NCBI GenBank assembly: GCA_963737225.1
Contig: CAVTSA010000004.1
Location: forward strand, 434,001-498,000
Length of the DNA stretch: 64,000 bases
Reading direction: 5' to 3'
From: CAVTSA01 sp963737225
Lineage (GTDB): Bacteria > Chloroflexota > Dormibacteria > Dormibacterales > Dormibacteraceae
Part shown: positions 53,912 through 62,029 of the stretch, piece after piece
Layout of the letters: each line of letters begins with the position of its first letter
How positions within the stretch are numbered: position 1 is the stretch's first letter
The notes under the pieces: generated by a model
Databases searched by the model: none
Told to the model about the DNA's origin: nothing
The model's input: the letters and a program-made list of their open reading frames with translations, nothing else
Program-made: the position numbers and the translations under genes

Positions 53912-55465
53912 ATGGCCGGCGGCGGCTACGACATCGCGGTCGTCGGGGCCGGTTCGGCCGGCGCCATCCTCGCGGCGCGGCTCTCGGAGGACCCGTCGGC
54001 GCGAGTCCTTCTCCTCGAGGCCGGGCCCGACTATCCCGACTTCGCAAGGCTCCCGGACGAGCTCAAGTACGGGTACGCAACCGCGAGCTACGTCACCACC
54101 CATGGGCACCTCTGGGAGCTCTCCGGCAGGCCTTCCCGGGTGCAGCCGCCGGCGCCGGTGCCCCGCGGCAAGGTCGTGGGCGGGACCAGCGCCGTCAACG
54201 GCCAGGTCTTCCTGCGCGGCCTCCGCAGCGACTTCGAGGCGTGGGCCGCCGCCGGCAACGATCGCTGGAGCTTCGAATCGGTCCTGCCCGCGTTCCGGCG
54301 GATCGAGCACGACCTCGACTTCGACGACTCCTGGCACGGGCGGACGGGCCCGATCGAGGTGCACCGCTACCCGGCCGGCGAGCAGCTGCCTCCCCAGCAG
54401 GCGTTCACGCAGGCCTGCCTGGACCGGGGCTTCGAGGCCTGCCCGGATGCCAACCGGCCGGATGCGCGCGGAGTCGGCCCGATCCCGTTCAACAACGTGG
54501 GTGGGATCCGGGCCAGCACGGCGCTCACCTATCTCGCAGCCGCGCGGCGGCGCCCGAACCTGACGCTCCGGGCGGACTGCCTGGTACGGCGCCTCGTGGT
54601 CCGGGGATCGCGGGTGGCCGGCCTCGAGCTGGTGGGCCCGGCGGGCCCCGAGCTGGTCGAGGCGGACCGGGTCATCGTCAGCGCCGGCTCGGTCGGTTCC
54701 CCCCACCTGCTCCTCCGCTCCGGCCTGGGACCGGCTCGCGACCTGCACGCGGCCGGCGTCCCGGTCGCCGCCGACCTGCCGGGGGTCGGCGCCCACCTCC
54801 AGGACCACCAGGTGGTCGACGTGCTCTGGACCACCGAACCCGCCTACGGGATCGCGCCGGCACGATCACCCCGCGTGCAGGTCGCCCTTCGCTACACCGC
54901 CACCGGGTCCCGCTTCGAGGACGACATGCAGCTGACGGCGCGGACCCACACCACCCGTCGAGGCCCGGACGGCGAAGAGCGAGGGGTGGTGTCGATGGTT
55001 CCCGCGATCGAACGCGCGGTCGGCACCGGCACCGTACGCCTGCTCTCGGACGACCCCGCCGCGCCGCCCGCGATCGACTTCTGCTTCCTCGACGCCGAAG
55101 AGGATCGAAGCCGCCTGCGCGAGGGCGTTCGCCTCGCGGTCGAGCTGGCCGCCCACCCGGCGTTCGCCGGGCTGCTGGACGCGCGCGTCGAGCCGTCCCC
55201 GGCCGCACTCGCCTCCGACGCCGCGCTCGACGAGTGGCTGCTGCACCACGTGCGAACCTCCCACCACTCATGCGGCAGCTGTCGCATGGGACCGGCGACG
55301 GACGCCACCGCCGTGGTCGACCAGGAGTGCCGGGTCCATGGGTTCGGCAACCTCTGGGTCGCGGACGCGTCGGTGATGCCCGAGGTGGTGAGAGCGAACA
55401 CCGCGGTCACCACGATGGCGATCGCGGAGCGCGCCGCCGAGCTGTTTCGCGAGCGGGTCGGGTGA
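53912..55465 (+). CDS. GMC family oxidoreductase 1
   Basis: FAD-dependent alcohol oxidase/dehydrogenase of 517 residues. The FAD motif is IAVVGAGSAGAILAARLSED. GMC signature 1 is around KVVGGTSAVNGQVFLRG and signature 2 around VSAGSVGSPHLLLRSGLGP. The active-site pair is His in RTSHHSCGSCRMG and Asn in VVRANTAVTTMAIAE. ATG 53912 follows the CoA-ligase stop by 2 bases. It is a single chain like choline dehydrogenase or PEG dehydrogenase, thus oxidising an alcohol group, perhaps the first step on a polyol or alkanol. Confidence 0.92.
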   Translation: MAGGGYDIAVVGAGSAGAILAARLSEDPSARVLLLEAGPDYPDFARLPDELKYGYATASYVTTHGHLWELSGRPSRVQPPAPVPRGKVVGGTSAVNGQVFLRGLRSDFEAWAAAGNDRWSFESVLPAFRRIEHDLDFDDSWHGRTGPIEVHRYPAGEQLPPQQAFTQACLDRGFEACPDANRPDARGVGPIPFNNVGGIRASTALTYLAAARRRPNLTLRADCLVRRLVVRGSRVAGLELVGPAGPELVEADRVIVSAGSVGSPHLLLRSGLGPARDLHAAGVPVAADLPGVGAHLQDHQVVDVLWTTEPAYGIAPARSPRVQVALRYTATGSRFEDDMQLTARTHTTRRGPDGEERGVVSMVPAIERAVGTGTVRLLSDDPAAPPAIDFCFLDAEEDRSRLREGVRLAVELAAHPAFAGLLDARVEPSPAALASDAALDEWLLHHVRTSHHSCGSCRMGPATDATAVVDQECRVHGFGNLWVADASVMPEVVRANTAVTTMAIAERAAELFRERVG

Positions 55466-56301
55466 CCGGGGACCCCGGCGTGTCCGCCCGGGCGGTGCGC
55501 CAGATCCCGGTCGGCGACGCCACCGTCACGCTCCTGACCCACGTCCACGGCTGGCGTGTCCGGCCGCCCTACGCGGTGTCCGACGCGCAGCTGCGCGCCG
55601 CGGCGCCGGAGGCCGACGCAGATGCTCGCCTGCCCCTCGACTGCACCTCGGCGCACGTCGCGATCGGGTCGCTCTCCCTCGTCATCGACCCCGGCCGCGT
55701 GACGCCGGAGCTGGCGTCCCGCTACGGCGACGCCGAGCGTCTCCTCGACGTGGCGGCGGCGCTGGAGGCACTGGGTCTGAGGCCCGGGGAGGTCTCGCAC
55801 CTGGTGCTCACGCACGGTCACCACGACCACGTGGCCGGGGTCGCTGACGACGGCGGCGCGCTGCTCTATCCGGCGGCGAGGCATCTGGTCGCCCGCGCCG
55901 AATGGGAGGCGCGGGCCGCCTACGGGGAGCGGATGCGCGAGGTTTTGCGCCCGGCCGCCGCCGGCGGCCTTCTGGACCTCGTGGACGGCGATCTGGAGCT
56001 TGCGCCCGGCCTGCGGCTGCTCCGTACTCCGGGTGAGACGCCCGGCCATCTGGCGGTCCGGATCGAGTCCCGTGGCGAGGTTCTCTACTGGGCCGGCGAC
56101 CTTTTCCACCACCGGCTGGAGCTGGAGCACGCGGACTGGGTCCTCGACGGCGGGGACGCACAGGCGCTCGGGGATTCCCGGCAGCGCGTCCTCGACGACG
56201 CGGCCGGCTGCGGCGCGCTGATCGTCTGGGCGCACGCCCCGTTCGGCGGGCCGGTCCGCGTCCACCGGACGGATCGCGGGTTTCGTTGGGGGGACGCGTG
56301 A
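55462..56301 (+). CDS. Metallo-beta-lactamase fold hydrolase
   Basis: Hydrolase of 279 residues with the binuclear zinc motif THGHHDHVAG, a later His in TPGETPGHLAV and Asp in WAGDLFHH. A final His in WAHAPFGG is plausible. It looks like AHL-lactonase-type enzymes, so it may open a lactone made by the upstream GMC oxidase. GTG 55462 overlaps the GMC stop (GTGA), and its own stop overlaps the next GTG. Confidence 0.88.
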   Translation: MTGDPGVSARAVRQIPVGDATVTLLTHVHGWRVRPPYAVSDAQLRAAAPEADADARLPLDCTSAHVAIGSLSLVIDPGRVTPELASRYGDAERLLDVAAALEALGLRPGEVSHLVLTHGHHDHVAGVADDGGALLYPAARHLVARAEWEARAAYGERMREVLRPAAAGGLLDLVDGDLELAPGLRLLRTPGETPGHLAVRIESRGEVLYWAGDLFHHRLELEHADWVLDGGDAQALGDSRQRVLDDAAGCGALIVWAHAPFGGPVRVHRTDRGFRWGDA

Positions 56302-57351
56302 GCTCGCAGCCCTGGCTGAGCGCCGACGAGCTGGAGCAGCGGGCGGCCCTGCAGCTGACCCCGGCCGTCTACGACTACGTAGCGGGCGGGGCGGGTCAGG
56401 AGCTGACGCTGGCCGCGAACCGCGAGGGCTTCCGGAGCCTCCGCCTGCGACCGCGCATCCTGACCGGGGTGTCGGAGGTCCACACCGAGCGCACGCTGCT
56501 CGGGATGGAGCTGCGGGCACCACTCTTCGTGTCCCCGATGGGAGGTCCTGCCCACGAGCTGGTCCGTCCCGACGGCGTGGCGGAAGCAGCCGCCGGGGCC
56601 GGCGACGCCGGCTGCTGCTACATGGTCTCGGCGAGCTCGGTGCCGACCCTGGAGCTGCCCGGTCAGGCTCTGGTCTGCCAGGTCTATCTCTCCGATCGCG
56701 CGCAGGCGGCGGACCTGGTCGCCCGCGCCGAGGCGCTCGGCTACCGGGCGGTCTGCCTCACGGCCGACGTTCCCGTCCCGGCGTTGCGACGCCGCAACCT
56801 GCGTCACGGCACCGGCCTCCCGGTGGCGTCCGAGGAGCGTACCCGGGGCGGTTTCGCCAACCCCGCGATCTACGCCAGCGCGGTCTCCTGGAGCGACCTC
56901 GAGTGGCTGCGCGAGCGCTCGTCGCTGCCCGTGATCCTGAAGGGGGTGATGACCGCCGAGGATGCCCGGTTGGCGGTCGAGGCCGGCGTCGACGCAATCG
57001 TGATCTCCAACCACGGCGGTCGCCAGCTGGATCACGCCGGGGGCACGATCGACGTCCTTCCCGGAGGTGGTGGAAGCGGTCGCCGGGCGAGCGGCGGTGC
57101 TGCTCGACGGAGGCGTCCGGACCGCGACCGACGTCGCGCTGGCGCTGGCGCTGGGAGCCGGCGCGGTGGGCCTGGGCAAGGCGGTGATGTGGGCACTGGC
57201 GGTGAACGGCCGCCGCGGCGTGGCGGACTTCCTGTCCTCGCTGGTGGAGGACCTCGGCCGCACGCTCGCGCTCCTCGGTGCCGGGTCGGTGGACGACCTG
57301 AACGCGGCCCACGTCGATCGGCGGGTCCGTCTCTTGCGAGAGCGGACATGA
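56298..57351 (+). CDS. FMN-dependent alpha-hydroxy-acid oxidizing protein 1, frameshifted
   Basis: FMN TIM-barrel enzyme of about 350 residues when repaired: LTPAVYDYVAGGAGQELTLA, APLFVSPMGG, AVCLTADVPVPALRRRN and the catalytic IVISNHGGRQLDHAGG. Near 57058-57062 a CCC run carries one base too many: DVLP must continue as EVVEAVAGRAAVLLDGGVRT and TATDVALALALGAGAVGLGK, the family's C-terminal FMN phosphate region. As written the shifted frame runs on into the next gene and would give a false 770-residue fusion. It starts at GTG 56298, coupled to the metallo-hydrolase. Confidence 0.85.
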
Positions 57352-58607
57352 GCGCCCCCGGGCAGATGCTGGCGGGCACCGGGCCGGCGGTGGTGGCACA
57401 CGGCGCCGCTCGACGGCGCACATTCGAGAGACTGGCGTCCACCGAAGACTTCCGGCGCGCCGCCCAGCGCCGGCTCCCACGAGTGATCTTCGACTTCGTC
57501 GACGGTGCGGCCGGCCACGAGCTGACCCGGCGCGCGAACGAGGACGCGTTCCGGCGCTACGCGCTCGTTCCGCGCCTGCTGACCGACCTGACCGGCCGCG
57601 ACCTGAGCACCACCGTCCTCGGGCAGCGCGTGTCGCTGCCACTGTTGCTGGGACCCTCGGGCATGCAGCGGCTGGTTCACCCCGAGGGAGAGCTGGCAGC
57701 CGCGCGGGCGGCAGCCGCGACGGGCGCCGGATACGCCCTCAGCGTCGGCGCCAGCCAGACCCTGGAAGACGTGGCGCGCGCCGGCGGCGACGGGCTGCGC
57801 TGGTTTCAGATCTACCTCTGGGAGGGGCGGGAGTGGACCCGCCGGCTCCTGGTCCGGGCCCGGGATGCGGGCTACCACGCGCTCTGCGTGACCATCGACT
57901 CCAAGTCGCCCGGATCGCGCAAGTACCGGGACATCCGAAACGGGCTCACCGCGGATCCGCCCCGCGTCGACCTGCGAACCGCGCTCAACACCGCCGCGCA
58001 CCCGCGCTGGCTGGCGGCGTATCTGCGCGCCCCGGCGATCCGCGCCGTCCATCTGGACGGCGGTGGACGCAACCTCGGCGTGTCGCTGTTCAAGAGCCCG
58101 GCGGTGATCCAGCGGCGCATGGACCCGCGGGCCACCTGGGACGAGATCGGGTGGCTGCGGGAATCCTGGCAGGGGCCGCTGGTGGTCAAGGGCGTGCTCA
58201 CGCCGGCGGACGCGGAGCGCGCGTTCGACGCGGGCGCCGACGCGATCATCTGCTCCAACCACGGCGGTCGGGTGCTGGAGGGGGCGCCCCCGTCGCTGCA
58301 CGTCCTGCCACGGCTGGTGGAGGTGGCCGCCCGCCGGGGTCGCGAGGTCTTCCTCGACGGCGGTGTGCGTACCGGCGGCGATCTCGTGAGAGCGATCGCG
58401 CTGGGGGCCCGCGCCTGTCTCATCGCACGGCCCTTCTGGTGGGGTCTCGCGGTGGGCGGCGAGGACGGAGTGCGGCAGGTGCTGGAGATCTTTCGCAAGG
58501 AGCTGGAGACGACGATGACGCAGCTCGGCAGAACGACGCTGGCCGACCTGGACCCGAGCACGGTGGAGCTGCTTCCGGTCCCCTTTGCGAACCCGTCCGG
58601 GAGGTGA
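57348..58607 (+). CDS. FMN-dependent alpha-hydroxy-acid oxidizing protein 2 (lactate monooxygenase-like)
   Basis: Intact FMN enzyme of 419 residues: RVIFDFVDGAAGHELTRRAN, LPLLLGPSGMQRLVHPEGE, ALCVTIDSKSPGSRKYRDIR. The catalytic His/Arg are in IICSNHGGRVLEGAPP and the FMN phosphate loop is VFLDGGVRTGGDLVRAIALG. It oxidises a 2-hydroxy acid to a 2-oxo acid (or, as in lactate monooxygenase, decarboxylates it). It overlaps the preceding paralogue by ATGA. The two may act on stereo- or chain-length variants of the same intermediate. Confidence 0.9.
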   Translation: MSAPGQMLAGTGPAVVAHGAARRRTFERLASTEDFRRAAQRRLPRVIFDFVDGAAGHELTRRANEDAFRRYALVPRLLTDLTGRDLSTTVLGQRVSLPLLLGPSGMQRLVHPEGELAAARAAAATGAGYALSVGASQTLEDVARAGGDGLRWFQIYLWEGREWTRRLLVRARDAGYHALCVTIDSKSPGSRKYRDIRNGLTADPPRVDLRTALNTAAHPRWLAAYLRAPAIRAVHLDGGGRNLGVSLFKSPAVIQRRMDPRATWDEIGWLRESWQGPLVVKGVLTPADAERAFDAGADAIICSNHGGRVLEGAPPSLHVLPRLVEVAARRGREVFLDGGVRTGGDLVRAIALGARACLIARPFWWGLAVGGEDGVRQVLEIFRKELETTMTQLGRTTLADLDPSTVELLPVPFANPSGR

Positions 58608-58609
58608 GC

Positions 58610-60688
58610 GTGCAGGCGCGCGAGGATCTGCGGCGGCTGTTCGACCCGGTGGGCGTCGTCCTCTGGGGCCGGCTCCCGGACGGTTCGCGAGCCGAGGTCT
58701 TCCTGGCCCCCCTGCACCGGCGGTGGGACGGCCGGTTTCACCTCGTCTCCCCGGCGGGGGGGACGTTCGGGGGCATGCCGGTCCACTCCTCGCTGGACAG
58801 CATCGCCGGCCCCCTCGACCTCGCCGTCCTGAGCCTTCCCGTGACCGAGGTGACGGAGGCGGCCGAAGCCTGCGGCCGCAGGGGGCTCCGGAGCCTGGTG
58901 GTGACCGGCTCCGGGTTCGGCGAGATGGGCGGCGAAGGGCTGCGCGTGGAGCAGGACCTGGTCGTGATCGCACGCCGGTACGGCATGCGGGTGATGGGCC
59001 CCAACGTGAATCTGAACGCGTTCGATCCGATGCCGCCGCCCGCGAACGGGCGGATCGGTCGCATCGGCCTCATCACGCAGAGCGGGCACATGGGCCGTGT
59101 GATCGCGCAGTCGGACCGCCACGGTGTCGCGTTCTCGCGGTGGATCCCGACCGGCAACGAAGCCGATCTCGACGTCGCCGACTTCGTCGAGTACTTCGCC
59201 GCCGACCCCGACACCGCGGTCATCGCCTGCTATCTGGAAGGCTTCCGTGACGGCGCCAAGCTCCGGCGGGCGCTCGCCGCCGCCAACCACGAGGGCAAGC
59301 CGGTGGTCGTCATCAAGGTCGGCCGCAACCAGGCCGCGACCCAGATGGCGTCGTCGCACACCGCGCATCTGACCGGATCCGACCAGGTCATCGACGGGCT
59401 CTTCCGCCAGTACGGGGTGGTCCGCGTGGACGACGTCGACGAGCTGATCGAGACCGCCGCGCTCTACGCCAAGCTGCGCCCTCACCCACGGGGGACCGGG
59501 GTCGCGCTGTACGGCATCTCGGGGGGCGCGCTGGCGCTGATGGCGGACCACGCGGAGTCCCGCGGCATCCCGGTGCCCGCGCTCGCGCCCCGCACGCAGG
59601 CCGCGCTGCACGAGATCCTTCCGCCCTACCTGGGGGTCGCCAACCCGGTCGACAACGGGAACCTCTACCGGACCGGGACCGAGGCCGAGCGGCGGCGGAT
59701 CTTCGAGCTCATCGCCGCCGATCCCGCCGTCGACCTCCTGGTGTGCGCGCTGACCGGCGTGATCCCGGGCCTCACCGACGACTACGCGGGAGACATCCTC
59801 GACCACCTCGGGCACGCGCCGCAGCCGGTCGTGCTGACCTGGAACAGCTGGCTTATGGAGACGCCCGCCTACTCGGACCTGGTGGCCAGCGGGGTCCCGA
59901 TCTTTCGCAGCTTCCGGGGCTGCTTCTCGGCGCTCGCCGGACTCTTCGAGCGCGACCGCCGGGAGACGGTGATCGGATCCCGCGACGGGCTCGACCTGGT
60001 GCCCGAGCCGGTGCCCCCGGTGAGCGGCCCGGGACGTCTGCTCGATGCGGCCGAGTCGAGCGAGCTGCTGCGCCGGTACGGTCTCGAGCTGGTCCCCGAG
60101 AGGCTGGTGACGAGCGTGGAGGAGGCCCTGGCCGCGGCCACCGACCTCGGCTTCCCCCTCGCCGTGAAGCTCCCCCTGCCGTCGCTCCCCCACAAGTCGG
60201 ACGCGGGCCTGGTCCGGCTCGGCGTGCAGACGGCGGACCAGCTCCGGGACGTCGTGCTGCAGCTTCGCGAGCGGGCGGCCGCCCTCGATCCCGGGGCGGC
60301 GGCCGCGCCGGTGCTCCTCCAGCGGCAGCTCGCGGGCGGCGTCGAGATGGTGGTGGGGGTGATGCGCGATCCGACGCTCGGGCCCGCCGTGCTGGTAGGG
60401 ATCGGCGGGGTCCTGGCCGAGGTGGACCCCGATGTCAGCGTGCGCCCGCTGCCGCTGACCGAGGCCGACGCCTGGGAGATGCTCGCCGAGCTCCGCGGCT
60501 CAGCGGTGCTCGACGGTGCGCGGGGAGCTCCCGCCGTCGACCGCGCCGCGCTGGTGCGCACCATCCTCGCGGTCGCGGCGCTCGCCGGCGCACCGGACGA
60601 GCGCGTCGTGGAGCTCGACCTGAACCCGGTCATCGCGGGGCCGTGGGGCGCGGTGACGGTCGACAGCCTGATCGCGGTCGATCGGTGA
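58610..60688 (+). CDS. ADP-forming acyl-CoA synthetase-like protein 2
   Basis: CoA ligase of 692 residues, paralogous to the protein at 51840. The N-terminal CoA-binding part is less canonical (DPVGVVLWGRLPDGSRAEVF). The phospho-His is H250 in MASSHTAHLTGSD. The ATP-grasp part has FPLAVKLPLPSLPHKSDAGL and VVELDLNPVIAGP. GGAGG at 58600 fits GTG 58610; GTG 58604 overlaps the upstream stop. Related proteins include feruloyl/caffeoyl-CoA synthetase-type ligases that partner crotonases, which fits the following crotonase gene. Confidence 0.86.
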   Translation: MQAREDLRRLFDPVGVVLWGRLPDGSRAEVFLAPLHRRWDGRFHLVSPAGGTFGGMPVHSSLDSIAGPLDLAVLSLPVTEVTEAAEACGRRGLRSLVVTGSGFGEMGGEGLRVEQDLVVIARRYGMRVMGPNVNLNAFDPMPPPANGRIGRIGLITQSGHMGRVIAQSDRHGVAFSRWIPTGNEADLDVADFVEYFAADPDTAVIACYLEGFRDGAKLRRALAAANHEGKPVVVIKVGRNQAATQMASSHTAHLTGSDQVIDGLFRQYGVVRVDDVDELIETAALYAKLRPHPRGTGVALYGISGGALALMADHAESRGIPVPALAPRTQAALHEILPPYLGVANPVDNGNLYRTGTEAERRRIFELIAADPAVDLLVCALTGVIPGLTDDYAGDILDHLGHAPQPVVLTWNSWLMETPAYSDLVASGVPIFRSFRGCFSALAGLFERDRRETVIGSRDGLDLVPEPVPPVSGPGRLLDAAESSELLRRYGLELVPERLVTSVEEALAAATDLGFPLAVKLPLPSLPHKSDAGLVRLGVQTADQLRDVVLQLRERAAALDPGAAAAPVLLQRQLAGGVEMVVGVMRDPTLGPAVLVGIGGVLAEVDPDVSVRPLPLTEADAWEMLAELRGSAVLDGARGAPAVDRAALVRTILAVAALAGAPDERVVELDLNPVIAGPWGAVTVDSLIAVDR

Positions 60689-61524
60689 ACGGGAGCGACG
60701 CCGGGGCTGTCCTGGGTCGCGCCGACGGTCCGGTCGCTGTCCTCACCCTCAACCGACCCCGGCGTCTCAACGCCTGGACACCGGAGCTGGAGGACCGGCT
60801 CTTCACGCTCCTCGACGAGGCGTTCGAGGACCCGTCGGTGAGGGCGGTCGTGGTGACCGGCGCCGGTCGGGGCTTCTGTGCCGGGGCCGACCTCGACCTG
60901 CTCGGTGCGGTCGATCCCGAGCACCCGGTCCTGGTCGGTGGCAGGCGCCGGCCGGCGGAGCTGCTCGCGGCACCGAAGCCGGTCATCGCGGCCGTGAACG
61001 GACCCTGCGCCGGGGTCGGCCTGCTGCTCGCCGCGATGTGCGACCTGCGCTTTGCGGCCCCCACCGCGACGTTCACCGGGGCCTACACCAGGGTCGGCCT
61101 GCCGGCCGAGGGTGGCCTGTCCTGGCGGCTGCCGCGTCTGATCGGCGCGGCGGCGGCGTTCGACCTCCTCGCCTGCTCCCGCACCGTCGACGCCGGCGAG
61201 GCGCGAGTGATGGGCCTTGTCGATCGAGTCCTGCCGGCGGCCGACCTGCTCCCCGAGGCCTGCGCCTACGCCGGGCGCCTCGCGGAAGCGTCGCCGCACG
61301 CGATCGCACTCGTCAAGTGGCAGCTGGCCGCCCACGCGAGCGCTACTTCGGAGCGGTCGCTGGTCGAGTCGGACCGCCTGGTCGACCGGACCCTGCGGTC
61401 GGGCGAGGTCACCGAGGCCCTCCGCGGTCTGCGCGAGCACCGCCCTCCCCCCTTTCCCGCGCTCGACCGGGACCGGCTGGCGGCCGACATCGCAGCGGCG
61501 CAGGAGCCGGCGTCCGACCCCTGA
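60685..61524 (+). CDS. Enoyl-CoA hydratase/isomerase family protein 5
   Basis: Crotonase of 279 residues with the most classical motifs of the five: GRGFCAGADLDLLG, VNGPCAGVGLLLAAMCDLRF and the catalytic Glu region YTRVGLPAEGGLSWRLPRLI. It starts at GTG 60685, overlapping the CoA ligase stop (GTGA). It is the last gene of the cluster and is followed by two hairpin repeats. Confidence 0.9.
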   Translation: MNGSDAGAVLGRADGPVAVLTLNRPRRLNAWTPELEDRLFTLLDEAFEDPSVRAVVVTGAGRGFCAGADLDLLGAVDPEHPVLVGGRRRPAELLAAPKPVIAAVNGPCAGVGLLLAAMCDLRFAAPTATFTGAYTRVGLPAEGGLSWRLPRLIGAAAAFDLLACSRTVDAGEARVMGLVDRVLPAADLLPEACAYAGRLAEASPHAIALVKWQLAAHASATSERSLVESDRLVDRTLRSGEVTEALRGLREHRPPPFPALDRDRLAADIAAAQEPASDP

Positions 61525-61544
61525 GACCAGGTGCTGCGCCCGGT

Positions 61545-61617
61545 CGCCCGGTAACGCCGGAGTGCGGACACTCCGACCCTACCCCGCGCCCGGTAGCGGC
61601 GGAGTGTGGACACTCTG
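61545..61617. repeat. Two 31-bp tandem repeat units, each a hairpin
   Basis: Units at 61545-61575 and 61587-61617 share CGCCCGGTA...CGGAGTG.GGACACTC with a 42-base period. Each folds as a 7-bp stem (CGGAGTG/CACTCCG, and a slightly imperfect second copy) with a 4-base loop. They lie between the convergent crotonase and VOC genes, so they may serve as a bidirectional terminator, or may be members of a dispersed intergenic repeat. Confidence 0.55.
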
Positions 61618-61627
61618 CCTTACTGCG

Positions 61628-62029
61628 CTAGGCCGGGTCGGGGGCCTGGACCACCTGGAGGACGACACCCGACGAGCTCTGCCGGCGAGTGCGGGCACTG
61701 CGGCCGACGCGTCCGGTGCGCACGGGGTCGAGGTCGACACCGGACGCCTGGAGGTCCCCCAGCGTCCGATCCAGGTCTTCAACCGCAACCGCGACGTGCT
61801 CGACGTAGCCGGCCACCTCGGTCCCGGACGAATCCGGAAAGCGCAGGTCGCGGCGCTCGTACACCTCGAGCTCGACGTCGCCGAGAGCGAAGAACGCGAT
61901 CGGCGGCTTACCGTCCGCCGCCGGGACCTCACGCAACAACGGCAGGCCGAGCGCACTCCCGAACAGGGTCTTGGCTGCGTCGAGGTCGGCCACCACGACA
62001 CCGAGGTGGTCCAGGCGGGGATCTGTCAT
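61628..62029 (-). CDS. VOC family protein
   Basis: VOC-fold protein of 133 residues from ATG 62029, which has AGGAG 8 bases upstream. Two modules: LDHLGVVVADLDAAKTLFGS and YVEHVAVAVEDLDRTLGDLQ. It resembles methylmalonyl-CoA epimerase-like members but lacks enough signature to say. The GMC frame upstream continues into this gene without a stop, so it could also be the C-terminal domain of a fusion. The independent ribosome site favours a separate gene. Confidence 0.7.
   Translation of the reverse strand: MTDPRLDHLGVVVADLDAAKTLFGSALGLPLLREVPAADGKPPIAFFALGDVELEVYERRDLRFPDSSGTEVAGYVEHVAVAVEDLDRTLGDLQASGVDLDPVRTGRVGRSARTRRQSSSGVVLQVVQAPDPA

Noticed and set aside
56286..58607. Single 773-residue two-domain FMN oxidase
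   Set aside because: The middle 90 residues are nonsense, while the next frame carries the missing C-terminus; two genes with one extra base explain it.
56085..58973. Very long minus-strand open frame opposite the MBL and FMN oxidase genes
   Set aside because: Low-complexity Arg/Gly sequence with no motifs; the plus strand has clear enzymes with coupled starts.
57872..60193. Minus-strand open frame opposite the second CoA ligase
   Set aside because: Antisense shadow; composition is that of reversed GC-rich codons, no recognisable domain.
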